From contig CAYWSE010000003.1 of the NCBI GenBank assembly GCA_964461025.1, positions 20,775 through 84,774 on the forward strand: a stretch of 64,000 bases of DNA. The letters run 5' to 3'. This document shows, piece after piece, positions 49,362-57,836 of this stretch; position 1 is the stretch's first letter, and each line of letters opens with the position of its first letter. The position numbers and the translations under genes are program-made. The notes below the pieces were generated by a model. It saw only the letters and a program-made list of their open reading frames with translations, did not search any database and had not been told where the DNA came from. The stretch comes from JAHBVL01 sp964461025 (GTDB lineage Bacteria; Chloroflexota; Chloroflexia; Thermomicrobiales; UBA6265).

Positions 49362-50199
49362 AGCGACTCTGCGGCGATCCGCGCGTGGATCGCTGATCTG
49401 GATAACCGGAGCGCTGATGGCGCTCGCATTCACTGTGCCGGTGCTCTGGGCGCTTTCGGCGTCGCTACGGCAAACGGGAGAAACGTGGAGCCGGGAACCG
49501 GACTGGATTCCATCTCCGCTCGCCTGGGAGAACTTCGGTAAGGTCTTCGATCTGATACCCGCCGCCCGATTCGCCCTGAACTCGCTGATCGTAGTCGTCG
49601 TGGCGGCGCCGGCGACGGTTCTCTTCGCGTCGATGGCGGGATTCGCCGTCGCTCAGATGAGCCGGGCGTGGCGAATGCGGATGATCGGTCTGGCCATGAT
49701 GTGCCTGATGGTCCCGATCACGGCGATCTGGATTCCGCGCTTCATCCTGTACAAGGAAGCCGGTCTCATCGACAGGCGGGTCGTCCTGATGGTTCCCGCG
49801 CTCATGGGAACGTCGCCACTCTATGTGATGCTCTTCGTCTGGGCATTCACGCGCATTCCACGCGATCAGTTCGACGCCGCCCGGCTCGATGGCGCCGGTG
49901 CGTTTCGGCTTTGGAAGGAAATCGGCATGCCGCTGGCTCGGCCGACGGTTGTCGCCGTCGGCGTCCTCGCTTCGGTCCACTTCTGGAACGCCTTCATCGA
50001 GCCGCTGCTCTACATCCGCACGATGGATAAGCACGTGGCGTCGCAGGGACTGCGTATGCTCTATCAGCTCGACACGACGAACTGGTCGCTGATCATGGCC
50101 GGTGCGCTCTTGATGATCGCGCCGGTTTTCCTGCTCTTTGTGCTGGCCCAGCGCGCCTTCATGCAGGACGCGCGGGGCCAGAGCGTGCTGGGACGCTAG
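49348..50199 (+). CDS. Sugar-type ABC permease (MalG-like), second set
   Basis: This protein of about 283 residues has six membrane segments. GFAVAQMSRAWRMRMIGLAMMCLMVPITAIWIPRF is typical of MalG-type permeases, and the docking loop is FDAARLDGAGAFRLWKEIGMPLARPT. It partners with the preceding MalF-like protein. Its stop codon overlaps the stop of the convergent binding-protein gene within the sequence CTAG, so the two transcripts are complementary at their 3' ends. No ATPase gene is present nearby. Confidence 0.9.
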   Translation: MSSREATLRRSARGSLIWITGALMALAFTVPVLWALSASLRQTGETWSREPDWIPSPLAWENFGKVFDLIPAARFALNSLIVVVVAAPATVLFASMAGFAVAQMSRAWRMRMIGLAMMCLMVPITAIWIPRFILYKEAGLIDRRVVLMVPALMGTSPLYVMLFVWAFTRIPRDQFDAARLDGAGAFRLWKEIGMPLARPTVVAVGVLASVHFWNAFIEPLLYIRTMDKHVASQGLRMLYQLDTTNWSLIMAGALLMIAPVFLLFVLAQRAFMQDARGQSVLGR

Positions 50200-51590
50200 G
50201 AGGCGTCCTCTTCAGCTGAACGGTCGAGCGCGGGTTGCGCATTGGCGATCGCCGCGGCGACAGCAGCATCGATATCGACCGGTTCGTAGAATGCGCGGTC
50301 GAATTCGGCATTGAACGCGTCTTCGACCTCTCCCCACGTCGAAACCGAGGGCAATCGATGCAGCAACGGGATGTTGTCCAGGTAGACCTGACTGCTGGCC
50401 GGCGGCAGACCACCAGCGACCGGAACAGGCGACGCGGCGGCGGGCGAAGCAGCGGCGGCCGCGTCACCGGGCATTATGCCGAGGAGGAATGCGTCCGACT
50501 GGGCTACCGAGATCATCGAGGGCACCGTCCGCCCCGTTGCCGCCAGAATCGTCTGACCTTCCGCGCTGACCGCGAATTCAACAAACGTCCAGGCCTCGTC
50601 CGGTGTGTCGGTGCCGGCGGCGATGCAGAATGCATCGCTGTGCAGCACCGTCGCGGCCTCGTTGATCACCGGCAATGGCGCCACGTCCCAGGTGAATCCT
50701 TCGATCTCACGCAGCGACGGCACAGGACGGCGACTCTGCAGGAACATTCCGGCGCCACCGCGCATGAAGCGATCCTGATCCCCTTCCGCCGTGACCTCTT
50801 CCTCGCCAGGCACGACGTTGGAACCCATGACGCCGAGGCTCAGGAAGGCCTCGATCCCGGCCTTCGCTTCCGGAGTGTCGAGCGTCAGGACGGTCGGGTT
50901 GTCGTAGTCATCGACAAGCTCGCCGCCGGCGCTCCAGATGAAGGACGACATCCGATAAAAGCTCGGCTCGACGACGACGCCAAACTGATCGATCGTGCCG
51001 TCGCCATCGGTGTCCTGCGTCAGCGCTTCCGCGGCGGCAATGAATTCATCCCACGTCCATCCGGAGGTCGGAAGGGGAATGCCGTTGGCTTCGAACAAGT
51101 CGACGTTGTAATAGACAACCAGGCTGGAGATGTTCTGCGGCATGCAGGTGACCGGGCCACCGCGATACCGAAACGCATCCATCGGCTCCTGATAGAAGTC
51201 TTCAGGCGAAAATGCCGAGGAGTTGTTGAGGTAATCCTCGATCGGCAGCAGTCCTCCCGGCGCCGCGTACTGACCGAAGTTTCGATAGTTGATCAGGAAA
51301 ATGTCGGGCGCGTCGTTCGCTGCAAAATCGGTCGAGATCTTCCGGTAGTAATCTGACTGACCAGGCGTGTAGTCCGCTTCGACATTGATCTCCGGATGCA
51401 CCAGCTCGAAGCTGTCGATGACCGCCTGATAGGCGGCCTGCTCCGCCGGATCGCCCCAGAACGCGAACCGTAGCGTCGTTGAGTCCTGCGCGCCAGCCGA
51501 GTGTGAGAGGATTCCCCCTGACACCATTACGAGCAGTGCAAGATAGGTGACCAATCGAACCCACGTGGAGCCTGATCGGGAATTCGCCAT
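50196..51590 (-). CDS. ABC sugar-type substrate-binding protein A, second set
   Basis: This 464-residue family 1 binding protein has a Sec signal (LVTYLALLVMVSGGILSHSAGA). Features are LRFAFWGDPAEQAAYQAVID, DAPDIFLINYRNFGQYAAPGGLLPIEDYL, MPQNISSLVVYYNVDLFEANGIPLPTSGWTWDEF and GGAGMFLQSRRPVPSLRE. An unusual Ala/Pro-rich insertion (GDAAAAASPAAASPVPVAGG) lies near the C terminus. It is convergent with the permease genes and divergent from its relative at 51771. It is the only binding protein of the two with a Sec rather than a Tat leader. Confidence 0.9.
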   Translation of the reverse strand: MANSRSGSTWVRLVTYLALLVMVSGGILSHSAGAQDSTTLRFAFWGDPAEQAAYQAVIDSFELVHPEINVEADYTPGQSDYYRKISTDFAANDAPDIFLINYRNFGQYAAPGGLLPIEDYLNNSSAFSPEDFYQEPMDAFRYRGGPVTCMPQNISSLVVYYNVDLFEANGIPLPTSGWTWDEFIAAAEALTQDTDGDGTIDQFGVVVEPSFYRMSSFIWSAGGELVDDYDNPTVLTLDTPEAKAGIEAFLSLGVMGSNVVPGEEEVTAEGDQDRFMRGGAGMFLQSRRPVPSLREIEGFTWDVAPLPVINEAATVLHSDAFCIAAGTDTPDEAWTFVEFAVSAEGQTILAATGRTVPSMISVAQSDAFLLGIMPGDAAAAASPAAASPVPVAGGLPPASSQVYLDNIPLLHRLPSVSTWGEVEDAFNAEFDRAFYEPVDIDAAVAAAIANAQPALDRSAEEDAS

Positions 51591-51770
51591 AGAAGCACCT
51601 CTTTCGTGAGACCGAGTACCGCAACTGAATCACCGGTTCTCCATGATAGCGGAGTCCTGACAAAAATAGTCGGAATTAATGCGAGAGTCTCTGTGACTCC
51701 CGCCCGTTCCTCCAGGTAAGTACACTTGTCCCATTCCGACCGTCGACAGGGATGAACGCAGGAGCCATTC
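51591..51770. promoter_or_regulatory. Shared divergent promoter region of two binding-protein genes
   Basis: These 180 bases lie between the two divergently transcribed binding-protein genes and must hold both promoters. A small GAGTC-N5-GACTC inverted repeat occurs near 51684. I do not see a convincing -35/-10 pair on either strand. Confidence 0.35.
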
Positions 51771-53195
51771 ATGACGCCAGACAACAACGTACGACTTCCC
51801 AGACGGACGCTGATCGCGGGCATTCCGGCCGTGGGAGCAGCGGCGGTTCTCGGGCGGGCCTCGGCGGCCAATCCGGTCGAGGTCAAGTTCGGTTTCTTTG
51901 CCGACAGTTCCGAGTTGGCGATCTACGAACGGCTGATCGCCGTTTTCGAAGAGGCGAATCCAGGTATCCGCATTGTGCGGGCGCCGATCGAGTCGTCCAA
52001 TGTGTCGCCGAACGGCAAGAACATCCCGGCCAGCGCCTATCCGGAATGGCTCTACAGCTCGTTCACGACGCCCAATCCACCAGACGTCTTTTTCGTCAAT
52101 TACCGCGAGATCGATATCTACGCCGAGCGCGGCACGCTGGAACCGCTCGATGACTATCTGGCGTCCAGCACGGAACTCTTCGAGGAAGATTTCTACAGCC
52201 AGGCGCTCGAACCATTCCGCAGCGATCTCTTCCCGAGTCGATCACTGGGCGCGCTCCCGCAGAATGTTTCCAGTCTCGCCGTCTACTTCAACACCGAGCT
52301 GTTCGACGCGGCAGGAATCGAGCACCCAGTCGACGGCTGGACCTGGGAAGAATTCTCCAGCGCTGCCGAACGCCTCACCACCCAACGTGGCAAATACGAC
52401 CGGGTGGAGGTCTTTGGCGTGGCGCTCGACCCGTCCATCCACCGCTTTGCCGCCGCGATCTGGGGCGGCGGGGGCGAGATCTTCGACGATCCCAAGTACC
52501 CCACCCAGGTGCTGATCGACGCGCCGGAAGCGCTGGCCGGACTCGAATGGATGACCTCGCTTGGCCCGCAGGGCATCGGCGCCGTTCCTCCCCGCTGGGA
52601 ACGACTGGCGCTCGACGATACGCACCGCTTCGCCAAAGGCGGCGCGGCGATGCTCATCCAGAGCCGCCGGGTCACCGCCTTCCTGCGCGACAAGGCAACG
52701 ATGCCCTGGGATGTCGCGCCGTTGCCGGTCGGCACTGTGGAGGCGAATGTTCTCCACAGCGACGGCATCGGCATGTGGAGCGCGTCGCCAAACAAGGAAG
52801 CGGCCTGGACATTCATCGAGTTCATTATCGGACCAAAGGGTCAGCAAATCCTTGCCGAATCGGGCCGCACCGTGCCTTCGCTGCGCACGCTCGCAGAATC
52901 CGATTCCTTCAGAAAGGGCTCGACGCTGGCATCGACGCTCGGCTACTCACGTCCGCCGGCCCATGCTGACGTCTTTTTGCGCAATATCGGATTCGTTCGG
53001 CCGCTTCCAGCGTCGAATGTCTGGACTTCCGCTGTCTGGCTCTTCGAATCGGCATTCAAACGCGCGTTTTATGACGACGGCGACATTGATTCCGCTGTCT
53101 CGCTCGTGCTGGAAGGATCGTCCGTATCGCTGCGCGACCCGGATGGCCTGATTCGCCATGTCCGCCCGTCGCGAGCGCTTCCCACGGAAGACTGA
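51771..53195 (+). CDS. ABC sugar-type substrate-binding protein B, second set
   Basis: This 474-residue family 1 binding protein has a Tat-type leader (LPRRTLIAGIPAVGAAAVLG). It shares with the divergent gene the features PPDVFFVNYREIDIYAERGTLEPLDDYL, LPQNVSSLAVYFNTELFDAAGIEHPVDGWTWEEF, GGAAMLIQSRRVTAFLRD and ILAESGRTVPSLRTL. The two are clear paralogues with different export leaders. It may feed the same permease pair under different conditions. A strong hairpin follows the stop. Confidence 0.9.
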   Translation: MTPDNNVRLPRRTLIAGIPAVGAAAVLGRASAANPVEVKFGFFADSSELAIYERLIAVFEEANPGIRIVRAPIESSNVSPNGKNIPASAYPEWLYSSFTTPNPPDVFFVNYREIDIYAERGTLEPLDDYLASSTELFEEDFYSQALEPFRSDLFPSRSLGALPQNVSSLAVYFNTELFDAAGIEHPVDGWTWEEFSSAAERLTTQRGKYDRVEVFGVALDPSIHRFAAAIWGGGGEIFDDPKYPTQVLIDAPEALAGLEWMTSLGPQGIGAVPPRWERLALDDTHRFAKGGAAMLIQSRRVTAFLRDKATMPWDVAPLPVGTVEANVLHSDGIGMWSASPNKEAAWTFIEFIIGPKGQQILAESGRTVPSLRTLAESDSFRKGSTLASTLGYSRPPAHADVFLRNIGFVRPLPASNVWTSAVWLFESAFKRAFYDDGDIDSAVSLVLEGSSVSLRDPDGLIRHVRPSRALPTED

Positions 53196-53210
53196 TGGCC
53201 GGAACACAGG

Positions 53211-53243
53211 CGAAATGGTCCGGGAGTTTCCCGGACCATTTCG
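53211..53243. terminator. Perfect hairpin between convergent genes
   Basis: CGAAATGGTCCGGGA and TCCCGGACCATTTCG are perfect 15-base arms around the loop GTT. It starts 16 bases after the binding-protein stop and lies before the stop of the converging cupredoxin-like gene. It can serve as a terminator in both directions. Confidence 0.8.
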
Positions 53244-53280
53244 TGCGCGCTGACTCACTGCGACCTGGATCGCGGCAACG

Positions 53281-54282
53281 TCACGCGACGGAGAATGACG
53301 CGATCATGCCCATGGCGGAATGCGGCACGCCTTCCGCATTCGGATCCGGGATGAAACAAAAGATGCCGTAGTGGCCCGGTTGCAGATCGAGCGCAGCCCA
53401 CATCGTCTGACCTCGCGACTGCGTTGCTGTTCCAGCGTGCTCGACGACCTCTTCTAGCGACGGCAGACCTGAATCAGGCTCAGGAGTCGCTCCCTCTTCT
53501 ATGCTCAAGACAGCCAGCCACTGCTCGTCATCGAGTGGCACCGGCGATGTCACGAAATACAGGAAGTGCGGCTGGTCGGAGTCGTTGGTCACCTTGACCC
53601 ATTGCGCACCAGCCACAGGCGTGCCTTCGATCTCAAAATCAAAGTGGTCGTCCATGTTGACGCCGGTCACGCTAAAGGTCGATTCCGGATCGGGTCCTGC
53701 GTCCGGAGTCTCCCCTGTCACCAGGAGCGTGGATGTCGGGTATTCGAACTCGTCGAACCAGATGACGTACTCGCCAGGCGGCATATCGATGATCGCCTGA
53801 CCGACTCCGGCCTCTCCAACGGCGACGGGTCCACCGAGAATCGTTGCCTCATAGAGGAACAGGCTCGGATCGTCGCCGGCCGGTGGAGTGCCGGCTTCGA
53901 TTGCCGCGAAGTACGCGTTGACCTCGGCGAACCTGGCCTGGACATCTTCTGCCGACAGCACGTCCGTCACAGCGATGAAACCTGCGGAGGAGAATGGTTG
54001 TGACATCGCATTCTCGACCGTCACGAGATAGCGGCCGGCCGCAATTTCGGCCGGCGCCTCATACCCTTCGTCTGTCTGACGAATCACCAGTTCAGGAAGC
54101 CCCAACTCCTCGGCTGAAAAGAGCCTTGTCGCTCCAGGGGTTGCATCCTGAGCGCCGAGCATACCCGGCGAGAGCACGGTGAGTGCAACTCCAGTCAGAC
54201 CCGCTCCTCCCAGTTTGAGTGCGCTTCTCCGGTCAAGCGTGGTGCCAATCAGGGTCTCGTAAGCATTTCGTTCGTTGAACAT
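53281..54282 (-). CDS. Tat-exported cupredoxin-like protein A
   Basis: This 333-residue protein has a Tat signal (LDRRSALKLGGAGLTGVAL). The mature part looks like two beta-sandwich halves. The first starts RLFSAEELGLPELVIRQTDEGYEAPAEIAAGRYLVTVEN. The second carries a possible type 1 copper site: His in SDQPHFLYFV, Cys in GHYGIFCFIPDP, His and Met in GVPHSAMGMIASF. It is a close paralogue of the gene at 57837. No function is assigned; electron transfer or copper binding is inferred from the ligands. It lies downstream of a SnoaL-like gene and a STAND-LuxR regulator on the same strand. Confidence 0.72.
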   Translation of the reverse strand: MFNERNAYETLIGTTLDRRSALKLGGAGLTGVALTVLSPGMLGAQDATPGATRLFSAEELGLPELVIRQTDEGYEAPAEIAAGRYLVTVENAMSQPFSSAGFIAVTDVLSAEDVQARFAEVNAYFAAIEAGTPPAGDDPSLFLYEATILGGPVAVGEAGVGQAIIDMPPGEYVIWFDEFEYPTSTLLVTGETPDAGPDPESTFSVTGVNMDDHFDFEIEGTPVAGAQWVKVTNDSDQPHFLYFVTSPVPLDDEQWLAVLSIEEGATPEPDSGLPSLEEVVEHAGTATQSRGQTMWAALDLQPGHYGIFCFIPDPNAEGVPHSAMGMIASFSVA

Positions 54283-54346
54283 TGTCTTCTTCTCTCACTG
54301 GTAGCTCTCGAACGTCGGACGCGAACACGTAAGGAATCGGGCATGA

Positions 54347-54796
54347 TCAGCACGTCACATCGCTCATCCTCCTCGCAACTGCCGGACGCGCTCGTCCGGC
54401 AGTTGCGAGGAGGATGAGCGCGTCCAGATTCCAGTAGGCGCGAATGGCGCTGATCGTTCCGTCGTCGATGTCGTAAGCAAGTGCGCAGTTCGACTGAACC
54501 TGCTTCCCGCTGGGATGCAATCCTGCGAACTCCTGGATGTGATGACCCGAGAAGTGCGCCTCCAGCACCACGGTGCAGGCAGCAGTCGGAGTTGCGCGGA
54601 CATGGGTCGAAGCGGCGAAGAGTCGGTTGTGCAGGTTGCGGAAGAGCTCCTCGATTTCCTCCGGCCCCTCGAAGCACTCCCCCGAATCCATGAAGGTAAG
54701 CGTCACAGCTGGGCTGAGGAATTCGGAGCATCGTGCTGCCCGGCCCAGTGATTCGATGCGCGACATCGCGATTTTGATTGGATTGGCGTCGTCCAT
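54347..54796 (-). CDS. SnoaL-like (NTF2 fold) protein ending in a long palindrome
   Basis: This 149-residue protein has the SnoaL-like layout: helix NPIKIAMSRIESLG, CSEFLSPAVTLTFMDSGECFEGPEEIEELFRNLHNRLF, strands TACTVVLEAHFSGHHIQEFAG and CALAYDIDDGTISAIRAYWNLDALI. It lacks the signal peptide seen in the relative at 3385. The last 20 or so codons coincide with a perfect 28-base-arm palindrome, so the C-terminal residues (TAGRARPAVARRMSDVTC) may be an accidental extension. It is flanked by the STAND-LuxR regulator upstream and the cupredoxin-like gene 64 bases downstream. Confidence 0.75.
   Translation of the reverse strand: MDDANPIKIAMSRIESLGRAARCSEFLSPAVTLTFMDSGECFEGPEEIEELFRNLHNRLFAASTHVRATPTAACTVVLEAHFSGHHIQEFAGLHPSGKQVQSNCALAYDIDDGTISAIRAYWNLDALILLATAGRARPAVARRMSDVTC
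54361..54420. repeat. Perfect 60-base palindrome with 28-base arms
   Basis: Positions 54361-54388 and 54393-54420 are exact reverse complements, separated by the four bases CGCT. The whole structure lies within the 3' end of the SnoaL-like gene. The transcript would form a very stable hairpin, and it could also act as a bidirectional terminator. The outer bases do not extend the match. Confidence 0.85.
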
Positions 54797-54877
54797 CTTC
54801 CTGGTCCACCGTGCGTCGAATTGACGTGTCGTTCACTGCAGACGAAGGTAGACGCCGGTCGAGCCGCCGCCATCGCC

Positions 54878-54886
54878 ACAAATACG
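54878..54886. promoter_or_regulatory. ACAAATACG motif, copy 2 (after regulator 2)
   Basis: The 9-mer lies on the plus strand between the STAND-LuxR regulator at 54968 and the SnoaL-like gene at 54347. The wider match with copy 3 is 11 bases (ACAAATACGGA). It is a candidate regulator binding site for the downstream genes. Confidence 0.4.
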
Positions 54887-54967
54887 GAATCACTAAAGGG
54901 AAAAGAACGGACCCTGTCCGGAATCGATCCGCCTGGGCGGCTGAACGGGGGCGAGCGCCCCTTGCGT

Positions 54968-57685
54968 CTAGATCAGGCCCTGACGAAGCGCGGCCGTAGC
55001 AGCCGCGGTGCGCGACTCGACTCCGAGCTTCGACATGATGCTGGCGACATGGGAAGAGACCGTGCGCTTGCTGAGAAAGAGCTGCTCGGCGATCTGTTGA
55101 TCGGTGAACCCTTCCGCCAGCAAGGAGAGCACGTCGAGCTCTCGGGCCGAAAGGCGACTGCGGGGCGTCCTGGAAGCATCGACGTGCGCTCCGGCGCCCT
55201 GCACCACGGCGGTGAGCTCACCGACGATCTGCTCGATCGACAACGAGCGGCCCGCGACGAAAACGCGATCGAATCGCGCCGAGCCAAGCTTCGAGCGGGC
55301 TTCTTGGAGAAGTCTTGCGTGTTCCTCCTCGTTGTTCGGGTCGCTGCCGGCGCCGGTTTCGTCGCGAATGCGCGTGGCGACGGCTATCGTGCGGACGCCT
55401 TGATCGACAGCTCCAGTCCTGATCAACGAACGCCCTGCTTCGTCGAGCACTTCCGCCATCTGGGCAGGATTGCCGAGATTTGCGCCGAGCGTGGCGGCCT
55501 GACTGATCAACGTCAGCGCGTCAGCGGAATCCCCCTGCAGGTTCTTTGCCGCGGCCATATTGATCATCGCGACGACAGCGGAATCGCGATCGCCTGACTC
55601 CCGAAAGCCAGTCGCGGCTTCAGCAGTCAGGTCGAATGCTTCCGGCAGGTTCCCCAGATGGAACTGGACGGCGCCGAGATTCATGATCACGGTGTAGATG
55701 GCGAATCGATCACCGATTTCGCGGAGCAGTTCGATGCTTTGCGAGAAGCGCTCACCCGCTGTCTCCATCTCGCCGCGCCATCCGGCAACCTGACCCAGAT
55801 TGGTGAGTACGACAGCAAGACCTCGCGTGTTTCCGCCTTCTCGTTCGAGCGCCTCGCATGCTTCGAGCGTCTTGGCCGCGGCATCGAGGTCCCCTTTGTG
55901 TAGATAAACGAGCCCGAGATTGTTCAACGCGCGGGCCGTCAGACCCGCATCGCCAATCCCCCTCGCGCGCTCGGCGGCGCGCTGATGCAGATCGACCGCC
56001 CGTTCGAGCTCACCATTGGCATCCGCCAGGAGTCCGAGAATCGTCTCTGCGCGCGAAGCAACTTCCTCGCTCTTTCCACCACCGAGCCTCAAGGCGTCGG
56101 AAATGTATTGGGACGCTTTCTCTATTCGGAACAGCCGGTACGCCAACCACCCCGCCGACAGCAATGCGCAAGCCCGCAGCAGATCGTCGGCGCCCGGCGC
56201 AGCGGCTGTTGCCTGTTCCGTCCGGTCCAATCCTTCCGCGAGAAGTCCGGAATTCGACCAGAAGAGCGGCAGATGCGCAAGAATCTGCAGAGCAGCATTC
56301 CCGTCATCGTCCTCCATGGACCATGTCAGCGCGGCGCGAAGATTGTCGACTTCCGTCATCAGCTGCGATTGCCGGAAGACCTGACCGGACCCGAACTGGT
56401 CGCGCTCGAACGACGCCGCCAGCTCCATCAGGTAGTTCGTCAATCGGCGACGACCAACAACCTGTTCAGCAGACGCACCCGGAAGACCACCAGCGAACTC
56501 GCGAATCGACTCCAGCAACAGGTATCGATTCGTTCCCTGTCGCGATACCAGGCTACGGTCGACGAGCCTCTGGAGCCGCAAAGAACCCAAATCTGGATCA
56601 GCAATTGACGTTGGCTCGGGAGCGATGAGCGACGCTGCCAGCTCTGCCGACAACCCAGCAGGTGGGACGGCGAGGCGCACCATCGCCCGCCGTTCGTCGT
56701 CGTTCAGCAGATCGAAGCTCCAGGCAATCGCCTCGCCAAGGGTGCGGTGCCGCGCGGTCGCCGAACGCTCACCGCCGATGAGAACCGGAAACCGTCGTTC
56801 AACGCTCTGCAGCAGCTCATCCAGCGAGTATCGGTCCAGCAGTGGAGCAGCGAGCTCGATCGCCAGCGGCAAACCATCGAGTCGCCGCACGATTTCAGTG
56901 ATCGTGGGTGCGTTGTCCGGCGTGAGTGCGAACGAGGTCTGTCGGAGCTGTACTTGCTGGACGAACATCCGAACCGCCGGACTCGCCCGCCGCAAATCCG
57001 AAACGACGGCTCCGTGCGGCGGAACGGCGAGCGGTTCGAGCAGATGCACATGCTCGACCGATATGCCGAATGGCGCTCTCGACGTGGCGAGCATGATCCA
57101 ATCCGGCAATGAGGCCAGAAGCGTCTCGACGAATCCTGCTCCATCAAGCAGGTGTTCCACATTGTCGAGAAGCAGCAATCCGTTGTTCTGCGCCAACGCG
57201 TCGATCAGCGCTTCGCCGGGTTCGCGGCGTCCACTCTGCACGCCTGCTGCGGTGGCGACGGCCAGCGGCAAACCCGTTGCGTCGGGCGTTGCGGCAAGAT
57301 CGGTGAAGATGGTCCTGCCCACATCGTTTCGCAGTGAATCGAGAGCGGTAATCGCCAACGCCGTTTTGCCAACGCCGGCCGGACCAGTGATCGTGACGAG
57401 ACGAACGCCATCCGACCTCAGTCGTTCGAGTAGCAGGGCCAGATCGTTTTCTCGACCAATCAGGGCGCGAACCGCAGGGAGTTCACCGGGCTGATGCGTT
57501 CTTGCAGCCGGGGCGACCGACCGGCCGGCAGCGGCATAGTTCAGAAGATCACGTTCCGCGATGAGGAACGCTCGCCCGGATCTGGTGGCAACGAGCTCGC
57601 CGCGTTCGATAGCGCGTCGTATCGTCCGCTCATTTACGCCGAGCCGGCGAGCAGCCTCAGTTGCGGTAAGGGTTGGATCGGTCAC
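54968..57685 (-). CDS. Excisionase HTH-STAND ATPase-TPR-LuxR regulator (unit 2)
   Basis: This 905-residue protein starts with an excisionase/MerR-type helix-turn-helix (LTATEAARRLGVNERTIRRAIERGELVATRSGRAFLI, residues 6-42). The NB-ARC-type ATPase follows, with Walker A GPAGVGKT at 101-108, GLLLLDNVEHLL, PDWIMLATSRAPFG and GLPLAIELAAPLLDRY. A TPR-like region (about 480-780) is followed by a LuxR helix-turn-helix in the last 62 residues (LSARELDVLSLLAEGFTDQQI). It therefore has two potential DNA-binding domains. It is a paralogue of the regulator at 59004. The downstream SnoaL- and cupredoxin-like genes on the same strand are likely targets. Confidence 0.9.
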   Translation of the reverse strand: MTDPTLTATEAARRLGVNERTIRRAIERGELVATRSGRAFLIAERDLLNYAAAGRSVAPAARTHQPGELPAVRALIGRENDLALLLERLRSDGVRLVTITGPAGVGKTALAITALDSLRNDVGRTIFTDLAATPDATGLPLAVATAAGVQSGRREPGEALIDALAQNNGLLLLDNVEHLLDGAGFVETLLASLPDWIMLATSRAPFGISVEHVHLLEPLAVPPHGAVVSDLRRASPAVRMFVQQVQLRQTSFALTPDNAPTITEIVRRLDGLPLAIELAAPLLDRYSLDELLQSVERRFPVLIGGERSATARHRTLGEAIAWSFDLLNDDERRAMVRLAVPPAGLSAELAASLIAPEPTSIADPDLGSLRLQRLVDRSLVSRQGTNRYLLLESIREFAGGLPGASAEQVVGRRRLTNYLMELAASFERDQFGSGQVFRQSQLMTEVDNLRAALTWSMEDDDGNAALQILAHLPLFWSNSGLLAEGLDRTEQATAAAPGADDLLRACALLSAGWLAYRLFRIEKASQYISDALRLGGGKSEEVASRAETILGLLADANGELERAVDLHQRAAERARGIGDAGLTARALNNLGLVYLHKGDLDAAAKTLEACEALEREGGNTRGLAVVLTNLGQVAGWRGEMETAGERFSQSIELLREIGDRFAIYTVIMNLGAVQFHLGNLPEAFDLTAEAATGFRESGDRDSAVVAMINMAAAKNLQGDSADALTLISQAATLGANLGNPAQMAEVLDEAGRSLIRTGAVDQGVRTIAVATRIRDETGAGSDPNNEEEHARLLQEARSKLGSARFDRVFVAGRSLSIEQIVGELTAVVQGAGAHVDASRTPRSRLSARELDVLSLLAEGFTDQQIAEQLFLSKRTVSSHVASIMSKLGVESRTAAATAALRQGLI

Positions 57686-57836
57686 GTGCTGCTATGCCCC
57701 GTCGCAGATGTTGCTTTTCTGCGGTGCGAAGCATACGCAATTCGCCGCCGAACGAATTGTTCAGATCAGGATCGACCAAAAAAGGCGCGCTCTGGGCCGG
57801 CGACGACTCGCCGACCCAGTACACCAAGACATTCTG

